From contig JANUWI010000020.1 in the NCBI GenBank assembly GCA_025504975.1, forward strand, positions 682,001-746,000: DNA of 64,000 nt, read 5' to 3'. The notes under the pieces were generated by a model. It had not been told where the DNA came from. It searched no databases and was given only the letters and a program-made list of their open reading frames with translations. This DNA comes from Plenodomus lindquistii (taxonomy: Eukaryota; Ascomycota; Dothideomycetes; Pleosporales; Leptosphaeriaceae). The position numbers and the translations under genes are program-made. Positions 12,134 to 21,657 of the stretch are shown here, piece by piece; within the stretch, counting starts at the first letter, position 1, and each line of letters opens with the position of its first letter.

Positions 12134-12754
12134 TGACCGCTCTCAAGCTCCTGGCGTGATCAGGCCCATTTGCAAGAGGTGGTAGAAAGAAGGAGGATTG
12201 TCGACAGTGTCAAGCTGTTTTCCACTCCAGGACGGCGCCTGACCGGCGTATTTAGCCCCGTTGTTTCCACAACCTCACATACAACGCCGGCTGAGCCGTC
12301 GTCTCACTGGTACAAATTTTGTGGTTTTAGCCATAATGATAAGCTTCCAGTGAGTGAAGGTATGCAGTTGTTGAGAAGGAGTGCGCTTCGAAGAGCCTGC
12401 TGAAAATAGCTTGGGGCCTAAGAAAGAAGCGGCTGAGGAGTGTAGTGAAATAGATTGGGGCGGCGGAGGCGCCCACTATATACTCGTCGGCAGCGGGTCC
12501 GTGCGCCGGTGGCTGGGAGTGATGATGAGGTGTTGTGGTGAAAGGTGAACGGTGAACATGACTTGTTAGCTACCCATAATCGTGTATGTGGCAATAGGGC
12601 AGGCAGGCCAAAAAAGTACAGGGATAATATTGTAATAGCACAAATATAGAATATTAGCAAGCGGTAACGACAGTAGGTATACAGTAGTAGGGTGGCTTAT
12701 ACAACTTCAACACTACGCAGCCGCAGCCTATACCAACGTCCCCCGCTTCAGCCG

Positions 12755-13407
12755 CTAGGACTTTTGCTTTGAAGAGAGAGCTGCCTTTGCAGCCTGGCTC
12801 TTAGTCTTAATAGTCTCCTTCTCTTGCTTCTTCTTTTGAGTTGCTTTCTTCTTGTTGGCAATGTCCTGTGAAATGGCAATGTTCTCTGCAACTTTCCCAG
12901 ATGGTAAACCTGATCGGGTTGGACGTGGAGTCCTAGGTTTAGGGGATGGCAACTTCTTCGTCTTCTTCTTTGGCGGCTCTGTAGTCTCTGGAGCGGTAGT
13001 GGTAGAGGTGTTCTGGGAGCGCTTCTTTCGAGAAGCCACAACCGTGCTAGAAGCCACAACCGTGCTGGTATCGTTGGAGGTAGACGAGGTAACAGGTTCG
13101 GTACTGCATGACAGTATGGCCTGGCGGGCATCACCAGACTGTCTCTTGCTACGCTTAGTGTCTTTGCGGGTCTTCTTTGCCTGAGCAGCTTCTAGGTAGC
13201 AAGTGCCTTGCGTCTCTCCTTCGGTCTATCATTATCCACAGCCCCTGTATTGGGCGGATTGAACGCTGGAGACGATAATGGAGCAAGGCGTTGCTGCATA
13301 CGGTACCTACGAAGTTCTGCTTGACTAGGCAGTTTGCGCTTCTTCGGTGTTGTAGGCGGTGAGTAGTCAAGAACCTCCTCATCGTACTCCAGGTCGTCGT
13401 CCAGCAT
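12755..13407 (-). pseudogene. Lys-rich accessory ORF of the CACTA element, frameshifted
   Basis: Read on the minus strand, the frame beginning MLDDDLEYDEEVLDYSPPTT continues through PKKRKLPSQAELRRYRMQQR to a TAG near 13192. The next frame then continues with LEAAQAKKTRKDTKRSKR and on through a Ser/Thr- and Lys-rich tail ending at 12755. The join implies a 1-2 nt frameshift rather than an intron, since no GT donor is present. The acidic amino part could extend upstream past 13500 (EDRDAGDITTHEETEEV), overlapping the first codons of the transposase ORF on the other strand. PKKRKL and PPKKKTKK resemble nuclear localisation signals. CACTA elements often encode a second DNA-binding protein (TnpA type) acting on subterminal repeats; that role here is inference from position and charge. 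Confidence 0.55.
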
Positions 13408-13494
13408 TACTTCTTCAGTTTCTTCATGTGTTGTTATATCCCCTGCATCCCTATCCTCCTGTGTATCAAATGGTCTACCTGAGAGTGTGGATGA

Positions 13495-15822
13495 ATGGAC
13501 ACTGTCAAGTGCCGAGCGTATGTTGTACCATGTTTAGTAGCAGCGCATGCTGATTGTACAGTCCACGATAGCCCGTCCATGCGATTCCATGTTGAGTTGC
13601 TTCGGTGGATGAGGCAAAGTCAGGTCCCTCGCGAGCAATACGTTAAACTTCGGAACCTGCTACAAACAACTCTTGGTGTTAGTCTACCAAGTGCGCGCTG
13701 CCAGGCAGCGTACCTACAGGGGATCACAAACATACGGCCACAGTTTATTGACTGCTGTCAAACTGGTTGTATGGCATACACTGGTCAGTATACACACCTC
13801 CAGAGTTGCGCGTTCTGCGGATCTCCGCGGTATCGCGACGCGGGATGTGTTAATCCAGTGCAACAGTTCCTTTACATCCCGTTAACAAGGCGACTTGAGA
13901 TACAGTTCTCCCATCGTGAACGGTCCAAGGTCTTAAAAGACTACCGCTCGTCTCTGCTCCAGTCTCACACACCTGGTCAATATCGTGACATATGGGATGG
14001 GAGTCTGTTCCGGGATTATCATCGCAAGCTCGGCCTGTTTAAAGCGTCTACTGATATTGGATTGCATATGTCGCTTGACGGTGTACAAGCAGTAAGGCGA
14101 AAGAACTTCCAGGTCACTCCCGTTATCCTCCTGAACTTAAACCTCCCCCCTCACGAGCGGGTACGCATCCAAAACATACTCGTGAGCACGCTCATACCCG
14201 GCCCACACGAACCAAAAGATTTGGACAGCTTCCTACTCCCGTTGGTAGAAGAGATGCGCAAGCTTGGGCATGGGATTCCAGGTGTTGTGGATGGCGAATT
14301 CCTTACTGGCACAGCCCAGTCTACATTCACGCTTCGGGCATGGATTACAACAGTCACTGGCGATGAACCAGCAACTGCAAAAGCTATGGGTTTCAAGACA
14401 CCAGGAAATGCCAAATCCCCATGCAGGATGTGCTATCAGCAAGCAAAGCGTGTGCCACCGTCAAAGAACTACTATCTGCCTCATGATGGTATGTATGCTG
14501 GCTTCGACATGCGGACAGATGCCCGCAAGGATATTAAACTATGTGTAGATGCAGATGACGACGAGGTGTACTCCCACTGGGGGATTACCCGCCGGAGCAT
14601 TCTTACCAAACTTCCCTCTATCCACTTCCCTCGGAGCTTCCCTTTCGATATCATGCACTGCGTCCTGCTTAACATTACTCCACTCCTTTTTCGCCTTTGG
14701 ACAGGAAAGGTGCCTGGTATTGACGAGGACGCTGGCGAGCCAAAACCTACAGATCAATTATCCAAGCAAGCGTTGGCATCTATAGGTAATACCCTCACAA
14801 ACGCCGTTCCTAACACACCCGCGTCGCTTGGTCATGCACCAAGAGCAATTGAAAAACACTACAATGGCTTTAAAGCAGCTGAGTGGAAGGCGTGGTTGAC
14901 GCTTTATGGCACGCCATGTCTCCTACCACACCTCCCAAAAGAGCACCTCCAGAACTTCGTCACCCTTGGCCACATCTACACTCTGGCAACAAAACACCAG
15001 CTCTCTCAAGCCGACGCCGACTGCATTGGACAGCTGTGTACCTCGTTCTTGCAGTTCTACGAGGAGTTGTACTATCAACACAAGACGTCCCGGATCAAGT
15101 TGTGTACAGTAAACTTCCACTACCTCGTACACCTCCGACAACACATTATGGACGCAGGACCATCATGCTACTGGTGGCAGTTTCCGATGGAGCGCTACTG
15201 TGGCATCATTGTGCCTATGGCCCATTCAAAGTCTCGACTTAGCCAGAGTCTGATGAAAGCCTTGGTGATCACAGAACATCTACACCACCATGACTTTGTT
15301 ATCCCGACGCAGTTCCACGACAAAGCCAACCCGCTGTTCCCGTATCTTACAAACCTAATATCGCAACTAGTATACCAGCGGACGTCTACAAAGCACCAAG
15401 GCTGGATGTCGGATATATACAACAGGTACAGAGTGGCTGGTAACGACACTGAGCATCTGCAAATCAGTTTCTACCTCAATTGTCAACTGGACGCTACTAC
15501 CAGCATTGGATGCGCGTCACAAACCAAGCGCGTCAACGGTCGGGCTGATTTTGTAGTGTGTTATGATGATGGCAAGAAGGGCATTCGATTTAGAGAAGTG
15601 GAGATATTTGCTCTTGTGAACAACAACGATGGCTGGGCCCGTGTCGAACACATGGGGTCGTCCCATCCAAGGATGGACTATCGTCGGAGAATCTGCTCGT
15701 ACGGGAGTCAAAGGGGTAGGCTTACCTGGATACCACTGCACTGCATTCGAGCGGCGGCAGGAGTTCTTACGCTCAATCGCCACTACTGCGTTACTAACTA
15801 TGACATATATGGCAACGGCTAG
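13495..15822 (+). CDS. Tnp2-like transposase of the CACTA element
   Basis: The product of 775 residues is a Tnp2/Plavaka-type transposase, which cuts and rejoins the ends of the element in the nucleus. Residues about 80-115 contain a zinc-ribbon-like Cys cluster (CCQTGC, CAFCGSPRYR). Candidate catalytic acids are D195 in SLDGVQ, D385 in FDIMHCV and E566 in FPMERYCG, each in the context known for the DDE core of this group; LIPGPHEPKDLDSFLLPLV and SPCRMCYQQA are further family hallmarks. The ORF is uninterrupted. The ATG at 13495 overlaps the antisense accessory ORF, and the true amino end could involve an upstream exon or a later start. It ends at TAG 15820-15822, after which the same frame stays open for 252 codons. 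An intact frame suggests a fairly recent insertion. Confidence 0.8.
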   Translation: MDTVKCRAYVVPCLVAAHADCTVHDSPSMRFHVELLRWMRQSQVPREQYVKLRNLLQTTLGVSLPSARCQAAYLQGITNIRPQFIDCCQTGCMAYTGQYTHLQSCAFCGSPRYRDAGCVNPVQQFLYIPLTRRLEIQFSHRERSKVLKDYRSSLLQSHTPGQYRDIWDGSLFRDYHRKLGLFKASTDIGLHMSLDGVQAVRRKNFQVTPVILLNLNLPPHERVRIQNILVSTLIPGPHEPKDLDSFLLPLVEEMRKLGHGIPGVVDGEFLTGTAQSTFTLRAWITTVTGDEPATAKAMGFKTPGNAKSPCRMCYQQAKRVPPSKNYYLPHDGMYAGFDMRTDARKDIKLCVDADDDEVYSHWGITRRSILTKLPSIHFPRSFPFDIMHCVLLNITPLLFRLWTGKVPGIDEDAGEPKPTDQLSKQALASIGNTLTNAVPNTPASLGHAPRAIEKHYNGFKAAEWKAWLTLYGTPCLLPHLPKEHLQNFVTLGHIYTLATKHQLSQADADCIGQLCTSFLQFYEELYYQHKTSRIKLCTVNFHYLVHLRQHIMDAGPSCYWWQFPMERYCGIIVPMAHSKSRLSQSLMKALVITEHLHHHDFVIPTQFHDKANPLFPYLTNLISQLVYQRTSTKHQGWMSDIYNRYRVAGNDTEHLQISFYLNCQLDATTSIGCASQTKRVNGRADFVVCYDDGKKGIRFREVEIFALVNNNDGWARVEHMGSSHPRMDYRRRICSYGSQRGRLTWIPLHCIRAAAGVLTLNRHYCVTNYDIYGNG

Positions 15823-16581
15823 GTGGAGAGGTATGACTGCCAGACTCGAAAGTCAACGCCCGCGACTGCCCCCCTCCATCAACGCCCGCGAGTGTTCCCC
15901 TTCCATCAAGGGCGGGACTGTTCCCTTTCCGTCAAGAGTGACTCCAGTCAGATCTCTTACACCGACAACTACGTCACACTTCCAGCCAACGGCCCAGACA
16001 GCCACGCACACATCATCGACCTCGGCGAGGACCTATCGTGCATTGCTCGAGAAGGCAATGCCAGATTACAGAACGCGGTCGTCACTGCCCTGTTCAGCCT
16101 GTCACCAGACACGCTTCGATCTTTCATGAGCCCAGTCGTTCACGACTTCAAAGTCATCATCGACATGAGCAACGCGGGTGTACCCCATAGCACTATCAAC
16201 CCCTCTGACTTGTTCGTCGACCCCTCGATCCCACCTTCAGCTGCATACAGCGGTCTTAATATCTTTCAGGAGAATGCTGAGGCTCTTTCGGCTGGTCCGA
16301 CCGTCGAAGAACTCAGTCAGCAGGTCGTCTTCATGGAGCAGCAAAAAGAGACTGAGATTGAAGATCCGAAGGCGCAGTTGAAAGCTGCTCTGCAACAGTC
16401 ATTGACAGCACCGGCCCCAATCACGGCACCCACTCCGGTCTCTCCGCCAGCCCCAATGCTGCGGGCCTCCCTCGCTCGCCGGCGTCGAGGTCAAGAACAA
16501 CCCTGCGCGCTTCGAAGAGCCCTACGATGCTCGCCGCTCGCTCCTTTGAGGTCAAGAACAACCCCACGCGGGCTTCGATGA
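15823..16581 (+). CDS. ORF in frame after the transposase stop
   Basis: This frame continues directly after the TAG of the transposase and is open for 252 codons, so read-through of one stop would give a 1028-residue fusion. The first in-frame methionine is well inside. The middle has ordinary globular and helical composition (LQNAVVTALFSLSPDTLRSF, EELSQQVVFMEQQKETEIED), followed by a Pro/Ala-rich linker and an Arg-rich tail that coincides with a 61-bp tandem duplication. I do not recognise a family. It may be the original carboxyl end of the transposase separated by a nonsense mutation, a second transposon gene with an upstream intron, or captured host sequence. Confidence 0.45.
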   Translation: MERYDCQTRKSTPATAPLHQRPRVFPFHQGRDCSLSVKSDSSQISYTDNYVTLPANGPDSHAHIIDLGEDLSCIAREGNARLQNAVVTALFSLSPDTLRSFMSPVVHDFKVIIDMSNAGVPHSTINPSDLFVDPSIPPSAAYSGLNIFQENAEALSAGPTVEELSQQVVFMEQQKETEIEDPKAQLKAALQQSLTAPAPITAPTPVSPPAPMLRASLARRRRGQEQPCALRRALRCSPLAPLRSRTTPRGLR

Positions 16582-16607
16582 GCCCTACCATGTCCGCCGC
16601 TTGTCCA
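16487..16607 (+). repeat. Imperfect 61-bp tandem duplication
   Basis: Two units start with GAGGTCAAGAACAACCC at 16487 and 16548 and both continue through GCTTCGA(A/T)GAGCCCTAC and TCCGCCGCT-like sequence. It encodes a duplicated peptide (EVKNNPAR / EVKNNPTR) in the downstream ORF, though the frame after the second unit stops at once. Confidence 0.75.
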
Positions 16608-16799
16608 TGGTATGGCCGTGCTTGATGAGCAAGATAAGCTCATAATCTTGCTGAACGCGTGCAGCGACACCAGCTCATGTTTGCGTAGAAGCTTTCTTGT
16701 AGTCATGATTGTTCCTAAATAGTGTGAGAACGTAGTAGATATTTCAGCAACACGGTTGCTGTAATCTAATCTCTTGACTTTAAATTTCCACTGCATATG

Positions 16800-16955
16800 A
16801 ATGTGAAAAACCACTCCGCCGGAGGACGCGTATGCAACACGTTTCGGGTGTATTTTTCCACTCCGGTGGCTGTAAAATACCCCTTCCCCTTACTTACAAC
16901 GGGGTGCTATTTTTCCGCTCCACTTGCAGCGGAAAACCCCATTCCCGAGTGCCCG
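16800..16955. repeat. CACTA right terminal and subterminal repeats
   Basis: Several copies of TTTTCC(A/G)CTCC and its inverse occur here, ending with AGTGCCCG at 16948-16955, the inverse of the left-end CGGGCACT. Confidence 0.7.
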
Positions 16956-17199
16956 TAGGGGTTGGGATAAAGTTGGGAGTCGCTTCGAGTTCCAGCTCCG
17001 CTTTCTCCAGGGCTTGGTTCAAAGATCTGAAGCGAACAACGCGCGAATTCAGAACGAGATCACTCTTGTAAGTCCAGCCTAAAAGGCGCGGTATGCGATG
17101 GGTCATCAAGCTTATAGTATCAGGCTTTCCATGCTGTTCGGTGCCCTGGCCACAGCCGGCGGCGGCCCTATTCATGCGGGGAACACCTACAACACCAGC

Positions 17200-17795
17200 G
17201 GAGGGGCAGTTAGCTTTGCGACACTAGATGCGTGCACTGTCACCATAATTTCTCTATCAAATACTGACCTCTGGCGACACTAGCTACCGATAGCGACGTA
17301 AGCACGCGATGCCTACGTGCCTGGCGCCTCACAGACCCGCGCGACGACCGTAAGCTCTTACTCACTAGAAAAGACCGGCTCCTTCCAGGCTCGTGCGACT
17401 GGATCTTCGACGACGCGGCGTTCGCACAATGGTGGAAGGATGACGAGTCGCACATCTTCTGGATCCATGGCGATCCGGGCAAGGGCAAGACGATGATGAT
17501 GATTGCCCGTCGCGTAGGCGATACGCCTGACCGAAAGGCGGCAACTTAGACTAATGGCGTTCTTCTTCTGCCAGAACGGGGTGCCGAATCTAAGCAACGC
17601 TGCCGATATTGTGCGCGGCTTGACTTTCCTGCTAGCCGCCGAACACCCGACGCTGAGGGCACCTTTTTGTGGGTGGCCTTAGTGTGCAAGGCGCTGGAAC
17701 AGGTGATGGCATGCAAGGCGCTAAGAACGATGCAGGAGGTGCCGGCCGGACTTCCGGAGCTCTATCAGCGCAGCATGGAAAGGCTGGAAAGGATC
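17200..17795 (+). pseudogene. NACHT-type NLR fragment
   Basis: The plus strand encodes parts of a fungal STAND NTPase of the NLR class, which in fungi act in non-self recognition and programmed cell death. From 17280 the frame gives RLLPGSCDWIFDDAAF, then a Walker A loop in FWIHGDPGKGKTMMMIA (about 17462-17512), preceded by the usual W-rich segment. A frameshift follows: the next piece, LMAFFFCQNGVPNL then AADIVRGLTFLLAAEHPTL (17551-17652), lies in another frame. An internal deletion then leads to FLWVALVCKALEQV and LPELYQRSMERLERI (17665-17795), normally located about 80-100 residues further on. With at least one frameshift, an in-frame TAG at 17548 and a deletion, the gene is dead. The effector and C-terminal repeat domains are absent. 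Confidence 0.7.
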
Positions 17796-18030
17796 CAAAC
17801 GGCGTGTCTAGGGAAAGTCGCGGGCGCGTACAAGGGAACGCCTATTACAGCTATACAAAGGGAAACTGAGGTACCACCGCTACGCCTCTGGACAGAGGGA
17901 AACACGCTGGAATACGCTGATCGCAGCGCCAATGAACCGGCAAAATCCATGATCCGATCCACGTTCCAAGCTGTGTGGGATTCGCTCGCGTCCACGACCC
18001 AGAGCGAAAAGCTGAAATCCTAGCGGAACC
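17796..18030 (+). mobile_element. LINE reverse transcriptase scrap fused to the NLR fragment
   Basis: Directly in frame with the NACHT piece comes KVAGAYKGTPITAIQRETEV then PPLRLWTEG, ending at TAG 18021-18023. This resembles the region just after the reverse transcriptase core of Tad-type fungal LINEs (GAYRATP..LE.E..VPP). It differs from the LINE family inserted at 18416-20883. The following 200 bases (to 18220) are open (MDTIERWHVSQLPEII) but unrecognised. Confidence 0.5.
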
Positions 18031-18400
18031 ACGCAAGGAAGAAGGCAGGCGTCACAACGCAGGGCAGCCGAACTTCCTAGACGCGTGTAGAGAAGCTCGA
18101 CAGATGCTAAAGGCCGACGGTGATCAATCAGACGAGATGGACACTATTGAACGATGGCATGTCTCCCAGCTGCCTGAAATTATCACAGCCAGGCGGAAGA
18201 GTGGGACGACCACCGACTGAACAGAACATGTGCTTTGCTTGTCTTCCTTTCGCTGGTAACAACACACCACTCAGGCAACCTAGACGGACTGTCGATGCAT
18301 CCGCTAGCGCACGCGTGGGCGAAAGACCGGCTAGAGAAGCGGCAACAGGAGGAGGAGACTTGGGGAAGCACATGGTGTCTACTCGCCTTTTCGTGGAACC

Positions 18401-18415
18401 AGTCAGAGATGTGGC
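18401..18415. repeat. Target-site duplication, left copy (LINE at 18416)
   Basis: AGTCAGAGATGTGGC, identical to 20884-20898. Removing one copy plus 18416-20883 restores the NLR reading frame. Confidence 0.85.
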
Positions 18416-20883
18416 TGGTTGGTTGGTTGGTATTTATTTACGTCCGCAAGGAAGTTTCTATATACATTCCGCCTCCCGAAGGGCATAAGGACGCGCTAAG
18501 CTATGGAATTATAGTGGTGACGCACTACCGTAGAAAGCGTTTCATGTTGAAGCTGGCGAGAGCCGGTTGATACGTGGTTCCTCTCCGTGTAGGAAGTCCG
18601 TACAATGGTGTGGTAAAGGGGGGACCCTTTGCTCTGTCGAGACTGCATAAGCAGACGGTTGTAGAAGGACATTTGTCCAATATTTCTTGACCAGGGAGCG
18701 GCCTATTAGTATTATAGTAGAATGAAATATGAAATATGAAATATGGTAAGTGTACAACAGAACAGTAACGCCAGTAACTTGGTGTAAAACAAGGACAAGG
18801 GAATTGGTGCAGTTAGAAAGGGTGCGGCCTCTCTTTTCGTTTCTTGTGGGATACAGCTAGCGGCTTCGGCCGCTTGACTGCTACCTGGGCATGCCAAGAA
18901 ATTTCAGCGCACATAGTGCAGATTCTTGATCAGCGTGTGCAGATCTTGGTGTAAAATTCAGTCAGGTTAATAAACGTCTCAAAGAGCCGAGGATCGTTGA
19001 CCAGACTGTGAATATAGCGGAGTCCTTCTGCGCTGCTTGACGGCGGCCAGAGGGGCTTAGCAGGCCACTTATTGAACGCTTTAATAGCCTTTGGACAATA
19101 GACTAGATGCTCGGGGGATTTAACCCCCCCACACGAGCAGTGTAGTCTTGCGTTTTCATGCTGAAACTTCCGGTGGTACCAGTCGAAGTCGCCATGTCGC
19201 GTTCTCAGCGCAAGGAGGCGGGCCAGAGTTGAACGTGAGAAATTCAGCTCTTCTGGGATACCAGTTGTGACATATTGAAGACCCCATTGGTTATACCACT
19301 TAGAGAGCCTTGCTTTCTTCGTGACCCACCACTCAGCTTGGGAAGCTTTAAGTATGCGCCGTGCTATTGTGCGGATGCCTGATACCGTAGGAAGCGCTGC
19401 TTCGCCCCTTGGGGCACTTGGTTGGTGCGCTTCAGCATTAGCTAAAGAGTCAGCGTATTCGTTGCCGGTTATTCCAGTGTGCCCGGGCGCCCAACATATT
19501 CGTATATCGTGGCAGTCCATCGCGTTCTGGAAGTTCAGGAATGCCCATTGAGAGGACGGGGGTGCGTTGCCGCGCAGACACCATATCACGGACGTGCTAT
19601 CAATGCACATCCATATAGTGCAGCGCCGAAGGTTAGGCATGCAGAGAGCGGCTTGTAACCCTCTCCACGCGCCGACAGCCTCCGCATCAAAAACATGGGA
19701 ATCAGAGTGAAGCGTGCCGCTTCCTTGCGTGACCCTTTTGCCGTTCTGGTAAATCGCAAAACCGTAGGTAACAATTCGGGTGCCCTCGAGAGTTTGTTCT
19801 GATCCATCTGAAAAGATAGAGACGTCTAGACTGGGGAGCTGAGCCCACCAGGTTTTGAATGCGTTGGACGCAGTCGTTTTGTCCATGCCTCCAGTAGGAT
19901 CTGTCATAGATCCCGGTGAGTAGTGTGGGCTTGACAGGACGGTTCTTCGCACCGCAGGGAGCAGCTGGCCAAGTCGCTGGACCTTAGTCCGGGGGCGCTG
20001 TAGGCCGCCTGCGCCTCTTCCTCGTGATATTATGGGTGCTTTTATTCGGTGGGCGAGTGGATGGCACTCGTCTACTGTTTGAAGGCGCACGGCGAATCGT
20101 AACTTAGCTTCTTCAAGGTAGGAAACTGCCGAGGGGAGCGCCGCTTCTCGAAAGAGCACCGCGGTAGGAGTTGTTCGCCATGCTGGAACTATCCCACGCG
20201 CAGCTGTCGCCAATACTTTGTCGATGGCTGTAATGTGCCAGCCCATCCGAGCACTGACTTCGGGGTTGCGGTCCTTGCGCATAATGCGCGGGGGTTTCTT
20301 CCTTCCGGCGTACCAGCACTCGGTCCCATAGAATAGTGATGGTACCACGCAGGCGATAGTTGCCTTGCGAAGGGAGCTTGCTGGAGGGCCATGCGTAGTT
20401 TTTGCAAGACTGCGATTGTGAAGTGCGACTGAGTAGGCCTTGGCTGCTCGGTGGGACACGTGCCTTTTGAAAGTGAGCTTCCTGTCGAACCAGACCCCCA
20501 ACCATCGTAAGGCCGGCTGATTTCGGCCCTCTCCGCCCGGCTTAACCGGTGCTATTGTCAGAGATTCGTCAATGACACAGGAGGGGGAATAGTTATCGCG
20601 TTGACGTGTAAGATGAATCATTTCCATCTTTTCCGGGGCAAACAGAATCTTGTTTGCGTTGGACCACTTGAAAATGTCCCTCACATCGTCAGCAAGGAGC
20701 TGGACATTCTCGTCAAGAGAGTGCGTTGCGCGGTATAGGCATATATCGTCAGCATAGCCAAAGCGGTGTTTAGTGTCGGCTTTAAGTATGGGCGCCAGGT
20801 ATAAGGTGTAGAGGACAGGCGAGAGGGGAGACCCTTGAGGCGTACCGCACTTTACTGGGTGTTCTGGCGTGATAGCGTCTCCT
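18416..20883 (-). mobile_element. 5'-truncated Tad-type LINE, 2468 bp
   Basis: A non-LTR retrotransposon copy on the minus strand, precisely bounded by a 15-bp target-site duplication. Its 3' end lies at the low-coordinate side and carries a short simple-repeat tail, (CCAA)n on the minus strand at 18416-18430. A second small repeat, GAAATATGAAATATGAAATA, occurs in the 3' UTR around 18723-18744. The 5' end stops within the reverse transcriptase, so endonuclease and ORF1 are absent, as expected from abortive target-primed reverse transcription. The coding part retains a single open frame (18930-20885), indicating a relatively young insertion compared with the decayed copy at 21658-22636. Confidence 0.85.
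18930..20883 (-). pseudogene. LINE reverse transcriptase C-part with RNase H
   Basis: Read on the minus strand, the frame opens at the truncation (LGDAITPEHPVKCGTPQGSP) and stays open to TAG at 18930, about 650 codons. It includes the RT motif GTPQGSPLSP, the catalytic FGYADD box (about 20745-20765) and the thumb region (LRWLGVWFDRKLTFKRHV; KATIACVVPSLFYGTECWYA). A complete-looking RNase HI domain follows with acids in VSIFSDGSEQ, DAEAVGAWRGLQAAL, CIDSTSVIWCL and EYADSLANAEAH, and finally a Cys/His knuckle (CSCGGVKSPEHLVYC). RT motifs before GTPQG are missing, so it cannot be autonomous. Confidence 0.85.
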
Positions 20884-20898
20884 AGTCAGAGATGTGGC
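20884..20898. repeat. Target-site duplication, right copy (LINE at 18416)
   Basis: AGTCAGAGATGTGGC, identical to 18401-18415. Confidence 0.85.
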
Positions 20899-21063
20899 AG
20901 ATGTTCGAGAAGCAATCGCAGCCAGATCTAAAGCTTCATTCGCTGTCTTTTCTTTCGCCAATCGCTAACACGATATTTTCATCTGGGGCGTGGGAAATGA
21001 TACTGCTTATCATGTTGAACATCTTCGCCTTTATGGTCGCCTAAATTCCAAAGCGGGTAACGC

Positions 21064-21288
21064 GCGTTATTTTGCTTCGGGATCGTACAACAGGTTATGA
21101 GCCTGGGCACTTTCTAGTGTAGTAGAAAGCAATTGACCACCAATGAGATACTGTGTGGTAAGGGCAGCTCCCTGTTTCCAGAGGTTCTGTCCTCGTCATC
21201 TTTGTCGCCAGTTTGAGTCCGCTCGTTTATCCCACGCACACTCCGTTCGCCTCCAAAGGAACGTGCGTTATTTTGCTTCGGGATCGTA
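21064..21288. repeat. 24-bp direct repeat flanking 177 bp
   Basis: The block GCGTTATTTTGCTTCGGGAT plus CGTA occurs at 21064-21087 and identically at 21265-21288. Similarity extends a little upstream (CCAAAG...AACG). The 177 bases between may be a small insertion with a target duplication or a local duplication; they contain no recognisable element. Confidence 0.7.
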
Positions 21289-21657
21289 TGACAGAAGAGC
21301 GGCTGGGCGTTACACACGATGAGAGGGGACAACAAGCTGGGGTCCCTGCTGGTGGATATCTATGAGATCTTTCGGATTGTGTCGCAGAATCCATTGGAAG
21401 AGCACATAAGAATAAAAGGCCTTGCAGCAAGGAATCTGCAACGCATGGGCCACGCTGGGAAGGCCGTGAAGCTACTAGAATATGTCGCAAAGGTGCGCAA
21501 GACTACGCTCAGGGAGACCAATCCCCTTCAGCTACGTTCACAGCACACACTTACTAGAGCGTATAATGTCAATGGGCAGACTGAGGAGGCCGTGGAGCTG
21601 CTGGAGCACGTCGTCAATGTCCAGGAGACTACGCTGACAGAGAATCACCCCTCTTGT

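Larger units (their letters stand above)
11470..16955 (+). mobile_element. CACTA/Tnp2-type DNA transposon, about 5.5 kb
   Basis: The left end reads CGGGCACTGGGGCAGAGGAT then TTTCCGCT, and the right end, read on the minus strand, CGGGCACTCGGGAATGGGGT then TTTCCGCT: imperfect terminal inverted repeats of about 28 bp, 5-6 mismatches, carrying the CACT core of CACTA elements. Inside both ends, short words like TTTTCC(G/A)CTCC recur in both orientations (11490, 11527, 11590; 16805, 16850, 16915), the subterminal repeat pattern known for this superfamily. The interior holds a Tnp2-like transposase (13495-15822), a divergent Lys-rich ORF (12755-13407) and a downstream in-frame ORF (15823-16581). I could not identify a clean target-site duplication of 2-3 bp, so the exact ends may be off by one or two bases. 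Confidence 0.8.
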
